From Arthrobacter sp. PGP41 (lineage in GTDB: Bacteria; Actinomycetota; Actinomycetes; Actinomycetales; Micrococcaceae), in contig NZ_CP026514.1 in the NCBI RefSeq assembly GCF_002953935.1, positions 2,914,001 through 2,978,000 on the forward strand: 64,000 nucleotides of DNA, in the 5' to 3' direction. Shown here piece after piece: positions 1 to 7,814 of this stretch. The notes below the pieces were generated by a model. It did not search any database. It was given only the letters and a program-made list of their open reading frames with translations, and was not told where the DNA came from. Position 1 is the stretch's first letter. Each line of letters starts with the position of its first letter. The translations under genes were made by a program, and so were the position numbers.

Positions 1-1787
1 CGGGTGGTTGACGTTGCCACTGAGTCCGGGCGCAACCCGTCCAGGAACCTTGACGGTTTCCGGTTTGCCCGTCCGCCCGGGGTCCGGGCTGTGGACCAGG
101 ACAACGAGAGGTGCTCCCGGGCACGGGTGATTCCCACGTAAAGCAGCCTCCGTTCCTCATCCACCGACTCGGGCGAGTCGGCGAAGGAGATGGGCATCAG
201 ACCCTCGCTGAGGCCCACCAGGAACACCGCATCCCATTCCAGGCCCTTGGCCGCGTGCAGCGAGGCCAGGGTCACCCCCTGGACGGTGGGGGCGTGCTGG
301 GCGAGGGAGCGTTCCTGGAGTTCGTTCACGAAGTCGGCCAGCCCAAAACCGGCACCCCGGGTTTGGACCAGTTCATCGGCAAGCGCCACCAGGGCCGCCA
401 GCGATTCCCAGCGTTCCCGCAGTGCGCCGCCGCTGTGGGGGGCGGAGTCCGTGTAGCCGAGGGACGAGACGATGTCCCGGACCAGCTGCCCCAGGGGCTC
501 GGGGGAATCCGTCTCCGCGACGGCCCGGGTTGCGGCCCGAAGCTGCAGGATGGCGTCCCGGACCTCCTTGCGGGCGAAGAACCGCTCGCCGCCGCGCAGC
601 TGGTAGCCGATGCCGGCCGCAGCGAGGGCCTGTTCGTAGGCCTCGGACTGGCCGTTGGTCCGGAACAGGACGGCCACCTCGCTGGCGGGAGTGCCCGCGT
701 CCAGCAGTGCCTTGATCCTCTGGGCAACAGTGGCTGCCTCTGCTTCGTCGTCTGCGCACTCGGTGAACTGGGGTGCCGGGCCCGCCGGCCGCTGGGCCAC
801 GAGCTGGAGGGGTGTTGCCCAGGCGGCGTCGGCCACCGGACCGCCGCTCCGCCGGCCGGCCAGCAACTCATTGGCGAGCCTCACGACCTGCGGCGTGGAG
901 CGGTAGTCCCGGATCAGTTTGACCACGTTGGCCTGCGGGTAGCGTGCTTTGAAATCCAGGAGGTGCTTGGGGGAAGCGCCCGTAAATGAATAGATGGTCT
1001 GGCTGGCGTCGCCGACGACGCAGAGTTCGTCCCGGCCGCCGAGCCAGAGGTCCAGGAGCCGCTGCTGCAGCGGGGAGACGTCCTGGTACTCATCCACCAC
1101 AAAGTGCCGGTACTGCTCGCGGACGGTGGCGGCGACCTTCTCGTCCTCCTGGAGGATTCCCACCGTGATCAGCAGGACGTCCTCGAAGTCAATGACGTTG
1201 CGGTCCGTCTTCACGTCCTCGTAGGACTGGAAAACCCGTGCCACGGCCGTGAGGTCGAACCCTCCCGGGGCACCCCTGTCCTGGGCGTTTTCCAGGTAGT
1301 TGGCCGGGGTGAGCATGGACACCTTGGCCCATTCAATCTCGGAGGCGAGATCGCGGATGGAGGCCCTGTCGGTGCTGAGCCGGAGCCGCCGGGCGGCCTC
1401 GGCCAGCATCTGCGCCTTGTGGTCCAGGAGGTTGGGCAGGGTCCCGCCAACTGCCTGCGGCCAGAAGAACTGCAGCTGGCGCAGGGCAGCGGCGTGGAAT
1501 GTCCGCGCCTGCACGTTGCCCGCCCCGAGATCCCGCAGCCGGCTCCGCATCTCGGCAGCGGCCCGGGCCGTGAAGGTCACGGCAAGCAGCCGCTGCGGCG
1601 AATAGACGCCGGAGTGGACGCCGTAGGCAATGCGGTGGGTGATGGCGCGTGTCTTACCGGTTCCTGCGCCCGCCAGGACACACAGCGGGCCGTTCAGGGT
1701 GCTGGCCACTTCCCGTTGCTCTGCGTCCAGGCCGCCAAGGATGCGGTCCTCCAGGGATGCTGTCCCGTCAATATGTTCTGTAGTCAC
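1..1787 (-). CDS. uvrD2: UvrD2-like superfamily 1 DNA helicase, C-terminus cut by the window edge
   Basis: ATP-dependent 3'-5' DNA helicase of the UvrD/PcrA family, acting in DNA repair. The GTG start at 1787 opens a frame that runs off the left edge (595 codons present). Walker A AGAGTGKT lies at about residues 39-46, followed by motif Ia (VTFTARAA), motif II (VDEYQDVS), motif III (VVGDASQTIYSFTGA), motif V (HAAKGLEWDAVFLVG) and motif VI (LYVGITRARE), so the whole motor is present. The family usually carries a C-terminal HRDC/cysteine-containing tail, which would lie outside the window. It sits directly downstream of nudC on the same strand, the order I recall for mycobacterial Rv3198c/Rv3199c. 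No strong Shine-Dalgarno is visible before the GTG. Helicase assignment is sure; the UvrD2 subtype rests on context. Confidence 0.9.
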   Translation of the reverse strand, partial: MTTEHIDGTASLEDRILGGLDAEQREVASTLNGPLCVLAGAGTGKTRAITHRIAYGVHSGVYSPQRLLAVTFTARAAAEMRSRLRDLGAGNVQARTFHAAALRQLQFFWPQAVGGTLPNLLDHKAQMLAEAARRLRLSTDRASIRDLASEIEWAKVSMLTPANYLENAQDRGAPGGFDLTAVARVFQSYEDVKTDRNVIDFEDVLLITVGILQEDEKVAATVREQYRHFVVDEYQDVSPLQQRLLDLWLGGRDELCVVGDASQTIYSFTGASPKHLLDFKARYPQANVVKLIRDYRSTPQVVRLANELLAGRRSGGPVADAAWATPLQLVAQRPAGPAPQFTECADDEAEAATVAQRIKALLDAGTPASEVAVLFRTNGQSEAYEQALAAAGIGYQLRGGERFFARKEVRDAILQLRAATRAVAETDSPEPLGQLVRDIVSSLGYTDSAPHSGGALRERWESLAALVALADELVQTRGAGFGLADFVNELQERSLAQHAPTVQGVTLASLHAAKGLEWDAVFLVGLSEGLMPISFADSPESVDEERRLLYVGITRAREHLSLSWSTARTPGGRANRKPSRFLDGLRPDSVATSTT

Positions 1788-1845
1788 TTCTGCTGCTCTT
1801 GGTCTCGACTACCGCGTGCTGGAGTCTGGTGGATACGTGAAGGAG

Positions 1846-2868
1846 TCAGGCCCCGGCCAGGTCCCGGATGCGTCCGCCGTACCAATGCTCAATCAGCGAG
1901 CGGGCAATGGAAAGCCGGCTGGAGATGGTGATCTCCCCGCTGAGCACGGCTTCCTGGAGTTCCTCCCGGCTGAACCAGCGTGCCCTGGTGACCTCTACGC
2001 CGTCGGGCTTTGCTTCGGAGTCCTCGGTGACGGCGGTAAATCCAAGCATAAGGGAGGCCGGGAACGGCCAGGACTGCGATCCGAGGTACTGGCATGCGGT
2101 CACCCGGACGCCAACCTCTTCGTAGATCTCGCGGACTACTGCCTGTTCCAGGGACTCCCCCGGCTCCACGAAGCCTGCCAGCGTAGAATAGTTCCTGGCA
2201 TCCGCAGGACCTCCGCCGCCCAGCAGCAGCCGGCCGTCAGGGCCCTCAACGGTAACAATGATGGCGGGATCCGTGCGCGGGTAGTGTTCCGACAAGTCCT
2301 CCGGGCAGCGACGCACCCAGCCCCCGGCTTCCACCTCGGTGGGCTTCCCGCAGCGCGGACAGTGCGTGTGGCCGGAATGCCAGTTGGCGATGGCACTTGA
2401 TTCGACAAAAAGCGCGGTGTGGGTTGGGGTCAGCCCGGCAGCCACGTCGCGGAAACCGGCCCACTGGGCGTCGGACGGGATCCCGGCTGTTCCCGGGGCC
2501 GCCGGCTCCGGCAGGACAAACAGCAGCAGCCCGGTTCCTGCGGGAAAGTCGGAGTCCGGGAGGGCGGTGCCTAGGAAGATGACCAGTTCCGGGGCTGAGC
2601 CTGCCGTGGTGAGTTCCTCAAGCAAGGGCCCCGCAGCGGCTGTAAACAACCCGCCGCCCTGGACCAGCCCCTGCCGGCCGGAAAGGACAACAGCCAGCGT
2701 TGCGGGGTTGGCCAGCTGGCTGGCAACTATTCCGGGGGCCGTGCGCTCGGCCGATCCGCGGTCCACCAGCGCCGGCCTGACAGGGAGCAATGTGTCCCTG
2801 AGGTGGTTGGCGGGCAGCATTGCCTGCTGCCCCTGGTAGACCGGTGTAACAGACTCGGCGTGGCTCAT
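1846..2868 (-). CDS. nudC: NAD(+)/NADH diphosphatase, Nudix hydrolase
   Basis: Hydrolyses NAD(H) to NMN(H) and AMP; family members can also remove NAD caps from RNA. The 340-residue protein has the NudC layout: N-terminal domain, zinc ribbon, then Nudix domain. The ribbon shows CPRC and one further Cys (RRCPED); the usual fourth ligand position is Asp. The Nudix box is complete (GFVEPGESLEQAVVREIYEE, then VGV), and the NudC signature follows as SQSWPFPAS. The start is placed at ATG 2868 because a TACGGT box lies exactly 6 nt upstream, the leaderless arrangement seen repeatedly in this window; a longer frame reaches 2904 without support. It is 58 bp upstream of uvrD2 on the same strand. Confidence 0.93.
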   Translation of the reverse strand: MSHAESVTPVYQGQQAMLPANHLRDTLLPVRPALVDRGSAERTAPGIVASQLANPATLAVVLSGRQGLVQGGGLFTAAAGPLLEELTTAGSAPELVIFLGTALPDSDFPAGTGLLLFVLPEPAAPGTAGIPSDAQWAGFRDVAAGLTPTHTALFVESSAIANWHSGHTHCPRCGKPTEVEAGGWVRRCPEDLSEHYPRTDPAIIVTVEGPDGRLLLGGGGPADARNYSTLAGFVEPGESLEQAVVREIYEEVGVRVTACQYLGSQSWPFPASLMLGFTAVTEDSEAKPDGVEVTRARWFSREELQEAVLSGEITISSRLSIARSLIEHWYGGRIRDLAGA

Positions 2869-2874
2869 AGGTCC

Positions 2875-2880
2875 ACCGTA
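2875..2880 (-). promoter_or_regulatory. -10 box TACGGT of nudC
   Basis: TACGGT followed by exactly 6 nt and the nudC ATG; no Shine-Dalgarno between. Fits a leaderless transcript. Confidence 0.5.
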
Positions 2881-2998
2881 CTGACTGGTGCTGTCAATTG
2901 ACATTTCGAGGGCGTTTTCCGGCCGTCCTCCCTCCCCTGATTTGGAGGTATCTGAAGACTCGCCGCCGCCGGACCGGCCTCCCGGACGGCAGGCGATC

Positions 2999-3004
2999 TA
3001 CCGT
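2999..3004 (+). promoter_or_regulatory. -10 box TACCGT of the phosphotransferase gene
   Basis: TACCGT, then 6 nt, then GTG 3011. The spacing decides between ATG 3008 (3 nt away) and GTG 3011 in favour of the latter. Confidence 0.5.
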
Positions 3005-3010
3005 GGAATG

Positions 3011-4243
3011 GTGAGAAGAAAACCGATTGAACTGGCAGCCGTTGCAACTGCGGCAGTCCCCGGACTGACCCCGACGGCTGTTAGCTCTGCTCCGGACGAT
3101 CCCGCGGACTTCGACTCTGCCCTGCTCCTTGATTCGGAGGGGAAGCGCTGGCGGGTGAGGTCCCCGCGGCACGCCGAGGCCAGCGCACGGCTGGAAACCG
3201 AGTTCCTGGTACTTCGCGCCTTCGCGCCGGGCATTCGGGCTGAGCTGCCTTTTCTGATGCCTACGGTTGCGGGCAGTGTGCGGCTGGGCAGCCTGAGCAC
3301 GTTCGTGTACTCCCATCTGGGCGGGAGCACCCGCAGTGTCGAAGAACTCACGGCCGGACCGGATGCCCTCGCCCGCGAAATCGGCATCGCGCTGGCGGCC
3401 ATTCACGATCTTCCCCGGGCCCTGGTCAGCAACGCGGACCTGCCCAGCTACACCCCGAACGAATTCCGGCAGCGCAGGCTGAATGAGCTGGACCAGGCAG
3501 CCACCACCGGGAAGATTCCCCCCGCCCTGCTGCTCCGCTGGGAACACGCGCTGGAAGACGTCTCCCTGTGGCGCTTCAATCCCTGCGTCGTGCACGGGGA
3601 CCTGCACGAGGACAACCTGCTGGTGGAGGGCCAGCGGGTCACGGCGGTGACCGGCTGGACCGATCTTCGGATCGGCGACCCCGCGGACGACTTCGCGTGG
3701 CTGGTGGCCTCCAACGAGCATGATTTTGTGGATGCGGTTCTGGCGGCCTACACCTCCGGCCGCCGTGACGCCCCCGACAACCACCTCCTCCGGCGGGCCG
3801 CGCTCTCCGCTGAATTCGCCCTCGCGCAGTACTTGGTGAAGGGCATCGCTGCCGGCGATGCCTCCATGATTGCCGAGGCAGAAGAAATGCTGGACACGCT
3901 GGCAAGCGATGTTGCAGAGCACGGCGGGCAGCCCATCAGTGTTGAGCCCCTGCCGCCAGCGGCAGCTGCCGGGGGGCCTGACTCCGTGGCGCGTGAGGCC
4001 GTTGCGCCCGACGCCGTCCCAAGCATCCGGGCGGCCGACGACGACGTGCCGGCGGCCGTGCCACCGGTCACCGTCCTGCCCGTCCCGGCCCAGCCCGCTG
4101 TCGTCGTGACTCCAATCCCAGTGGCCGCGTCTCCCGTTCGGGTGGAGCCAGTGCCCGCGCCTGAGCCTTCCGCCGGCGGACCGGACGACACATCCACCGC
4201 GGCGCTCTCGATCGTCGACGTCAAGAAGGACCAGGGGAACTGA
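3011..4243 (+). CDS. Aminoglycoside/macrolide-phosphotransferase-fold protein with Pro/Val-rich tail
   Basis: About 410 residues. The N-terminal ~300 residues have the APH kinase fold: the catalytic loop VVHGDLHEDNLLV carries the expected Asp and Asn. The following metal-binding motif, usually I-D-W/F, reads VTGWTDLRIGDPADDFAWL, so the Asp equivalent to the DFG aspartate is Gly. The C-terminal ~100 residues are a low-complexity Pro/Val/Ala tail, probably disordered. The gene is convergent with adnB and its last 23 bp overlap the adnB 3' end on the opposite strand. It occupies the place between nudC and adnB where, as I recall, mycobacteria have an unrelated membrane protein. A resistance function should not be assumed: substrate unknown, and kinase activity is uncertain given the missing Asp. 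Confidence 0.72.
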   Translation: MRRKPIELAAVATAAVPGLTPTAVSSAPDDPADFDSALLLDSEGKRWRVRSPRHAEASARLETEFLVLRAFAPGIRAELPFLMPTVAGSVRLGSLSTFVYSHLGGSTRSVEELTAGPDALAREIGIALAAIHDLPRALVSNADLPSYTPNEFRQRRLNELDQAATTGKIPPALLLRWEHALEDVSLWRFNPCVVHGDLHEDNLLVEGQRVTAVTGWTDLRIGDPADDFAWLVASNEHDFVDAVLAAYTSGRRDAPDNHLLRRAALSAEFALAQYLVKGIAAGDASMIAEAEEMLDTLASDVAEHGGQPISVEPLPPAAAAGGPDSVAREAVAPDAVPSIRAADDDVPAAVPPVTVLPVPAQPAVVVTPIPVAASPVRVEPVPAPEPSAGGPDDTSTAALSIVDVKKDQGN

Positions 4244-7200
4244 GGGCTGCCGCCACGATCTCCTCCAACTGGCTTGCTGTTCCCAGGTCGTGGGGCCGCA
4301 CTACTTCGTTATCAGCAACGTAGAAGAACGCCGCACGCACGTCCTCCAGCGGCACGCCCTTCAGCCTCGACCAGGCCAGCCGGTACACCGCCAGCTGGAC
4401 GGCCTTGGTCCGAAGCAGGTTCCCGGAGGGCCGTCGGCCGGTCTTCCAGTCCACCAGGTCCCAGCGTCCGTCAGGATCCTGGAACACCGCGTCAACACGG
4501 CCACGAACCACCACGTCCCCGACTCGGGTCTCCACCGGAACTTCAATGAAGGCCGGAGAGCGGTGGGCCCAGGGGGACGACCGGAAGGTGGCCACCATGG
4601 CGTCGAGGTCGTACGCCGCATCGATGTGATCATCCGAGCCCGGCGCTTCACCGAGGTCCAGCAGGCCTGCGGTGCCAAAGTACTCTTCCACCCACGCGTG
4701 GAAAGCCGTGCCCTTCCTTGCCGACATGCCCGGTTCCCGTGGCACGGGCCTGCGCAGCCGCCAGGCCACGGCTGAAGGGTCCTCGCCCAGATCAACAAGG
4801 GTGGACGCCGAAATGTGGGTGGGGAGGTGGACGTCCCGGGCTGAAGACCTCCTGGCCCGGCGTTCGAGCAGCAACGCCGCTTCCCGGGCCCAGCCGGCGG
4901 CAACCCCTGGAAGTTCAGATTCCCGGGCGGCAGCCCGCCCGCGGCGGGAGTCCTCCATCGCCGCCATGACCCGGGCAGCAGCGGTTTCCATCGCGTGCCT
5001 CCGGCCGCCCGCCAGGCGCAGGCGCTCCCCCGTGCGCGGGTCCACCGGCCCCTCCAGGGGATCGTACGGCCAGCCGGCCACCTCGGTATCGAGGGTAAGC
5101 GGGCTGGTCTCAGGCAGGGAGGGCTCCTCCACGGAGCGGGGATGGATGACCGCCCGCGCCGGGCCCCCGCTGGCCCCGGCGGTCAGGGTTTCAAGCTCTG
5201 CCAGGAATGGCGACATTTCCGCCCGTCCCGACCTGGATCCCACCCAGGCGGCGCTGGACGCCCACAGGACATGCTTGGCCCGGGTGTACGCCACGTAGGC
5301 AAGGCGGCGCTCCTCAGATTCCCCGTGGGCCTGGACAGCTGCCTTGAAGTCCTTCTCCGCATCCAGCCAGCCTTTTTGGTCAGGCTGGTCGAGGTCCCAT
5401 TGGGGAAGGTCTGCCCGGTCACCGCGCAGCGGCCAGGGCAAGGCCGCGGACCCGCTGCTCCAGCGCGAGTCGCGGTCGCTGGGGAAGTCCTTGGCGTTCA
5501 GTCCCGGCACGAAAACGACATCCCATTCCAGCCCCTTGGAAGCATGGACCGTAAGCAGCTGCACAGCTTCCCGGTTGACGTCGCCGGGTGGTGCTTCCAG
5601 TCCGTTTTCTTCTGCTGAGGCAGCCTCCAGCCAGGACAGGAAGGCGAGGATGTCCACGCGCTGGGACGTTCGCAGGAACCCGGCAGCGGCATCCTGGAAG
5701 GCATCGAGGTTCCGGCGCGCCTGATGGATGCTGATGCCGGGCCTGGCGGCAACCTCGATATCAAGGAGCATGGCCCTTTCCACCTCCCCGAGCAGGGTGG
5801 TGAGGTCGTCCCCAAGGTAGCCCCGGAGCTGACGCAGCTCTGTGGAGAGCCGGACCATCCGCTCCCGCGCAGCGGGGGTCAGGGACCTGCCGTTCGATGA
5901 GGTCCATCCTTCCCGCGGCAGCCAGTCCAATGCCTCCACCAGGCTGGCGGCATCAGTAAGGTCGCTTTCGAGGACGGCCGGTCCGTCATCCGGAAGCTGG
6001 TCATCGCCCCGTCCGGCCTGGCCCCGACGCCGGGCAAGCTGGCTGGACCAGTCCCGCAAGGCCATCAGATCTGCGGGTCCGATCCGCCAACGGGCCCCCG
6101 CCAGCAGGCGCATCAGCGCGTCGGAACGGCCGGGGTCGGCCAGGACACGCAGGGTTGCAACAAGATCCACGATTTCGGGAGTATCAAGGAGCCCGCCAAG
6201 ACCAACAATCTCGTAGGGAATGCCACGGGCTTCCAGCTGCCGCCGGATGGGCTCCATTTGTGCGCGCCGCCGGCAAAGGACAGCGACGGCGGGCGGAACC
6301 GGCGACCCGTCGGGCTTCAGCTCAAAATCCGTCACCCGGTACTTCAGGACGTCATCGGCCAGCGCTGAGGCTTCATCCACATCGCTTCCGAACCGCCCCA
6401 GCACCACTGATCCCGCTGCAGCATGAGGGCTCGGCTGCAGCGGCGGCACCTTTGGTGCGGCCGGCCCTCCCCCGCCCGCCGGTCCGCGCTGCGCGGCTGC
6501 CCGGGCCAAGGATTCAGACATCACGTTGGCAGCGGCCAGGATGGAGCGTCCGTTCCGCCACGCCGTTGTCAGGTACGAGGTCGGCGCGGGAGCCCAGTTG
6601 TCCCCGCTTTCCGCCATGCCCCGTCCCGCCGTCCCATCCGTACCGGTTGGCGCTGTCCCATGTCGTGGCGTCCCTGTCCGCACGGGGAACTCCCGCACGA
6701 AATGGAACAACTGGCCTGCCGACGCGCCGCGGAAGCCGTAAATCGACTGGTTGGGGTCGCCAACGGCGGTCACCGCGTGCCCGCCGCCGAAGAGCCGGGA
6801 GAACAGGACCAGTTGGGCGTGGGAAGTGTCCTGGAACTCGTCGAGCAGGACCACCTTGTAGCGCTGCCGTTCCATCTGGGCAGCCAAGGGCACGTCCTGC
6901 GCCACGCGGGCGGCAAGGGCCACCAGATCGCCAAAATCAAGTGCCCCCCGGGCCCGCTTCGCCGCCGCGTACCGGCCAACCATGTCCGCCACGCTGGCCC
7001 TGGTCCTCAACATGCCGGCGAGATCGGCCGCTGCCTGCGGGGGGTTCTTCTTTTTGTCGGCTAGGTAAGGGAGTGACTCGAAGTCGGACAACCGGGCCAT
7101 CAGCCAGGCTTCGACGTCCTCGGGTTCCTGGAGGTGCTCGGCGCATTCACCGGCCAGCTGGATAACTGCCTTCACCAGCGTGGACTTGGCAGCCCGGAAA

Positions 7201-7814
7201 TGCCCGTATTCGCCGTCATAACCCTCCACCACCTCGGTGGCCAGCTGCCAGGCCTGCGCACCGCCCAGCAGGACCACGTCCCGCTCCACTCCCAGGCGCA
7301 GCCCATAGTCAGAGACGATGCCGCTGGCGAAGGAGTGGTAGGTGGAAACTTTCGGTTCGAGTGCATCGCTGCTGAGCAGCCCGTCCTGGAAAACCTTGCC
7401 CCCGCTGTCCGCTTCGGCGCTGTCCCGGACACCTCTGTCCTTGATAACCAAGCGCTGGAGGGCGGCCAGTTTTCCCCGGATACGGGTGGCAAGTTCACCT
7501 GCTGCCTTGCGGGTGAAAGTCACGCCCAGGACTTCCTCGGGGCGGACCCAGCCGTTGGCGACGAGCCACACCACCCGGTCCGCCATAGTGGCTGTCTTGC
7601 CGGACCCCGCCCCCGCAATGACCAGCCTCGGCGCGAGAGGCGACGAAATGATGGCCGACTGCTCAGGGGTTGGAACGTTCTTCTCCCCCAGGAGCACAGA
7701 AAGCTCCTCCGGGCTGAAGCGGGGCTGCGGGAGTGGCTCCGCATCCGGGCCTGGCCCGGAAATCGGGGTCATGGCGGAAAGGGGAGTCAAAGACTGTTGC
7801 ACGTCCGGCCTCAT
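4221..7814 (-). CDS. adnB: AdnB-like ATP-dependent helicase-nuclease subunit
   Basis: UvrD/RecB-type helicase with a C-terminal RecB-family nuclease domain, 1197 residues. With AdnA it forms the actinobacterial machine that unwinds and resects double-strand breaks. Walker A AGAGSGKT is at about residues 67-74; motif II is VLLDEFQDTSH; VTAVGDPNQSIYGFRGASA and VHASKGLEWDVVFVPG mark motifs III and V; YVAYTRAKHVLW is motif VI. The nuclease core near the C-terminus reads RGRVDAVFQDP...WDLVDWKTGRRPSG. The chosen ATG 7814 overlaps the adnA stop as ATGA, implying translational coupling; a longer frame begins at 7850. The 3' end overlaps the convergent phosphotransferase gene by 23 bp. Confidence 0.9.
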   Translation of the reverse strand: MRPDVQQSLTPLSAMTPISGPGPDAEPLPQPRFSPEELSVLLGEKNVPTPEQSAIISSPLAPRLVIAGAGSGKTATMADRVVWLVANGWVRPEEVLGVTFTRKAAGELATRIRGKLAALQRLVIKDRGVRDSAEADSGGKVFQDGLLSSDALEPKVSTYHSFASGIVSDYGLRLGVERDVVLLGGAQAWQLATEVVEGYDGEYGHFRAAKSTLVKAVIQLAGECAEHLQEPEDVEAWLMARLSDFESLPYLADKKKNPPQAAADLAGMLRTRASVADMVGRYAAAKRARGALDFGDLVALAARVAQDVPLAAQMERQRYKVVLLDEFQDTSHAQLVLFSRLFGGGHAVTAVGDPNQSIYGFRGASAGQLFHFVREFPVRTGTPRHGTAPTGTDGTAGRGMAESGDNWAPAPTSYLTTAWRNGRSILAAANVMSESLARAAAQRGPAGGGGPAAPKVPPLQPSPHAAAGSVVLGRFGSDVDEASALADDVLKYRVTDFELKPDGSPVPPAVAVLCRRRAQMEPIRRQLEARGIPYEIVGLGGLLDTPEIVDLVATLRVLADPGRSDALMRLLAGARWRIGPADLMALRDWSSQLARRRGQAGRGDDQLPDDGPAVLESDLTDAASLVEALDWLPREGWTSSNGRSLTPAARERMVRLSTELRQLRGYLGDDLTTLLGEVERAMLLDIEVAARPGISIHQARRNLDAFQDAAAGFLRTSQRVDILAFLSWLEAASAEENGLEAPPGDVNREAVQLLTVHASKGLEWDVVFVPGLNAKDFPSDRDSRWSSGSAALPWPLRGDRADLPQWDLDQPDQKGWLDAEKDFKAAVQAHGESEERRLAYVAYTRAKHVLWASSAAWVGSRSGRAEMSPFLAELETLTAGASGGPARAVIHPRSVEEPSLPETSPLTLDTEVAGWPYDPLEGPVDPRTGERLRLAGGRRHAMETAAARVMAAMEDSRRGRAAARESELPGVAAGWAREAALLLERRARRSSARDVHLPTHISASTLVDLGEDPSAVAWRLRRPVPREPGMSARKGTAFHAWVEEYFGTAGLLDLGEAPGSDDHIDAAYDLDAMVATFRSSPWAHRSPAFIEVPVETRVGDVVVRGRVDAVFQDPDGRWDLVDWKTGRRPSGNLLRTKAVQLAVYRLAWSRLKGVPLEDVRAAFFYVADNEVVRPHDLGTASQLEEIVAAALSSPGPS

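Noticed and set aside
3011..4243. Antibiotic-resistance phosphotransferase
   Set aside because: Fold matches, but the metal-binding Asp is missing and the gene sits in a conserved repair neighbourhood with no mobile element.
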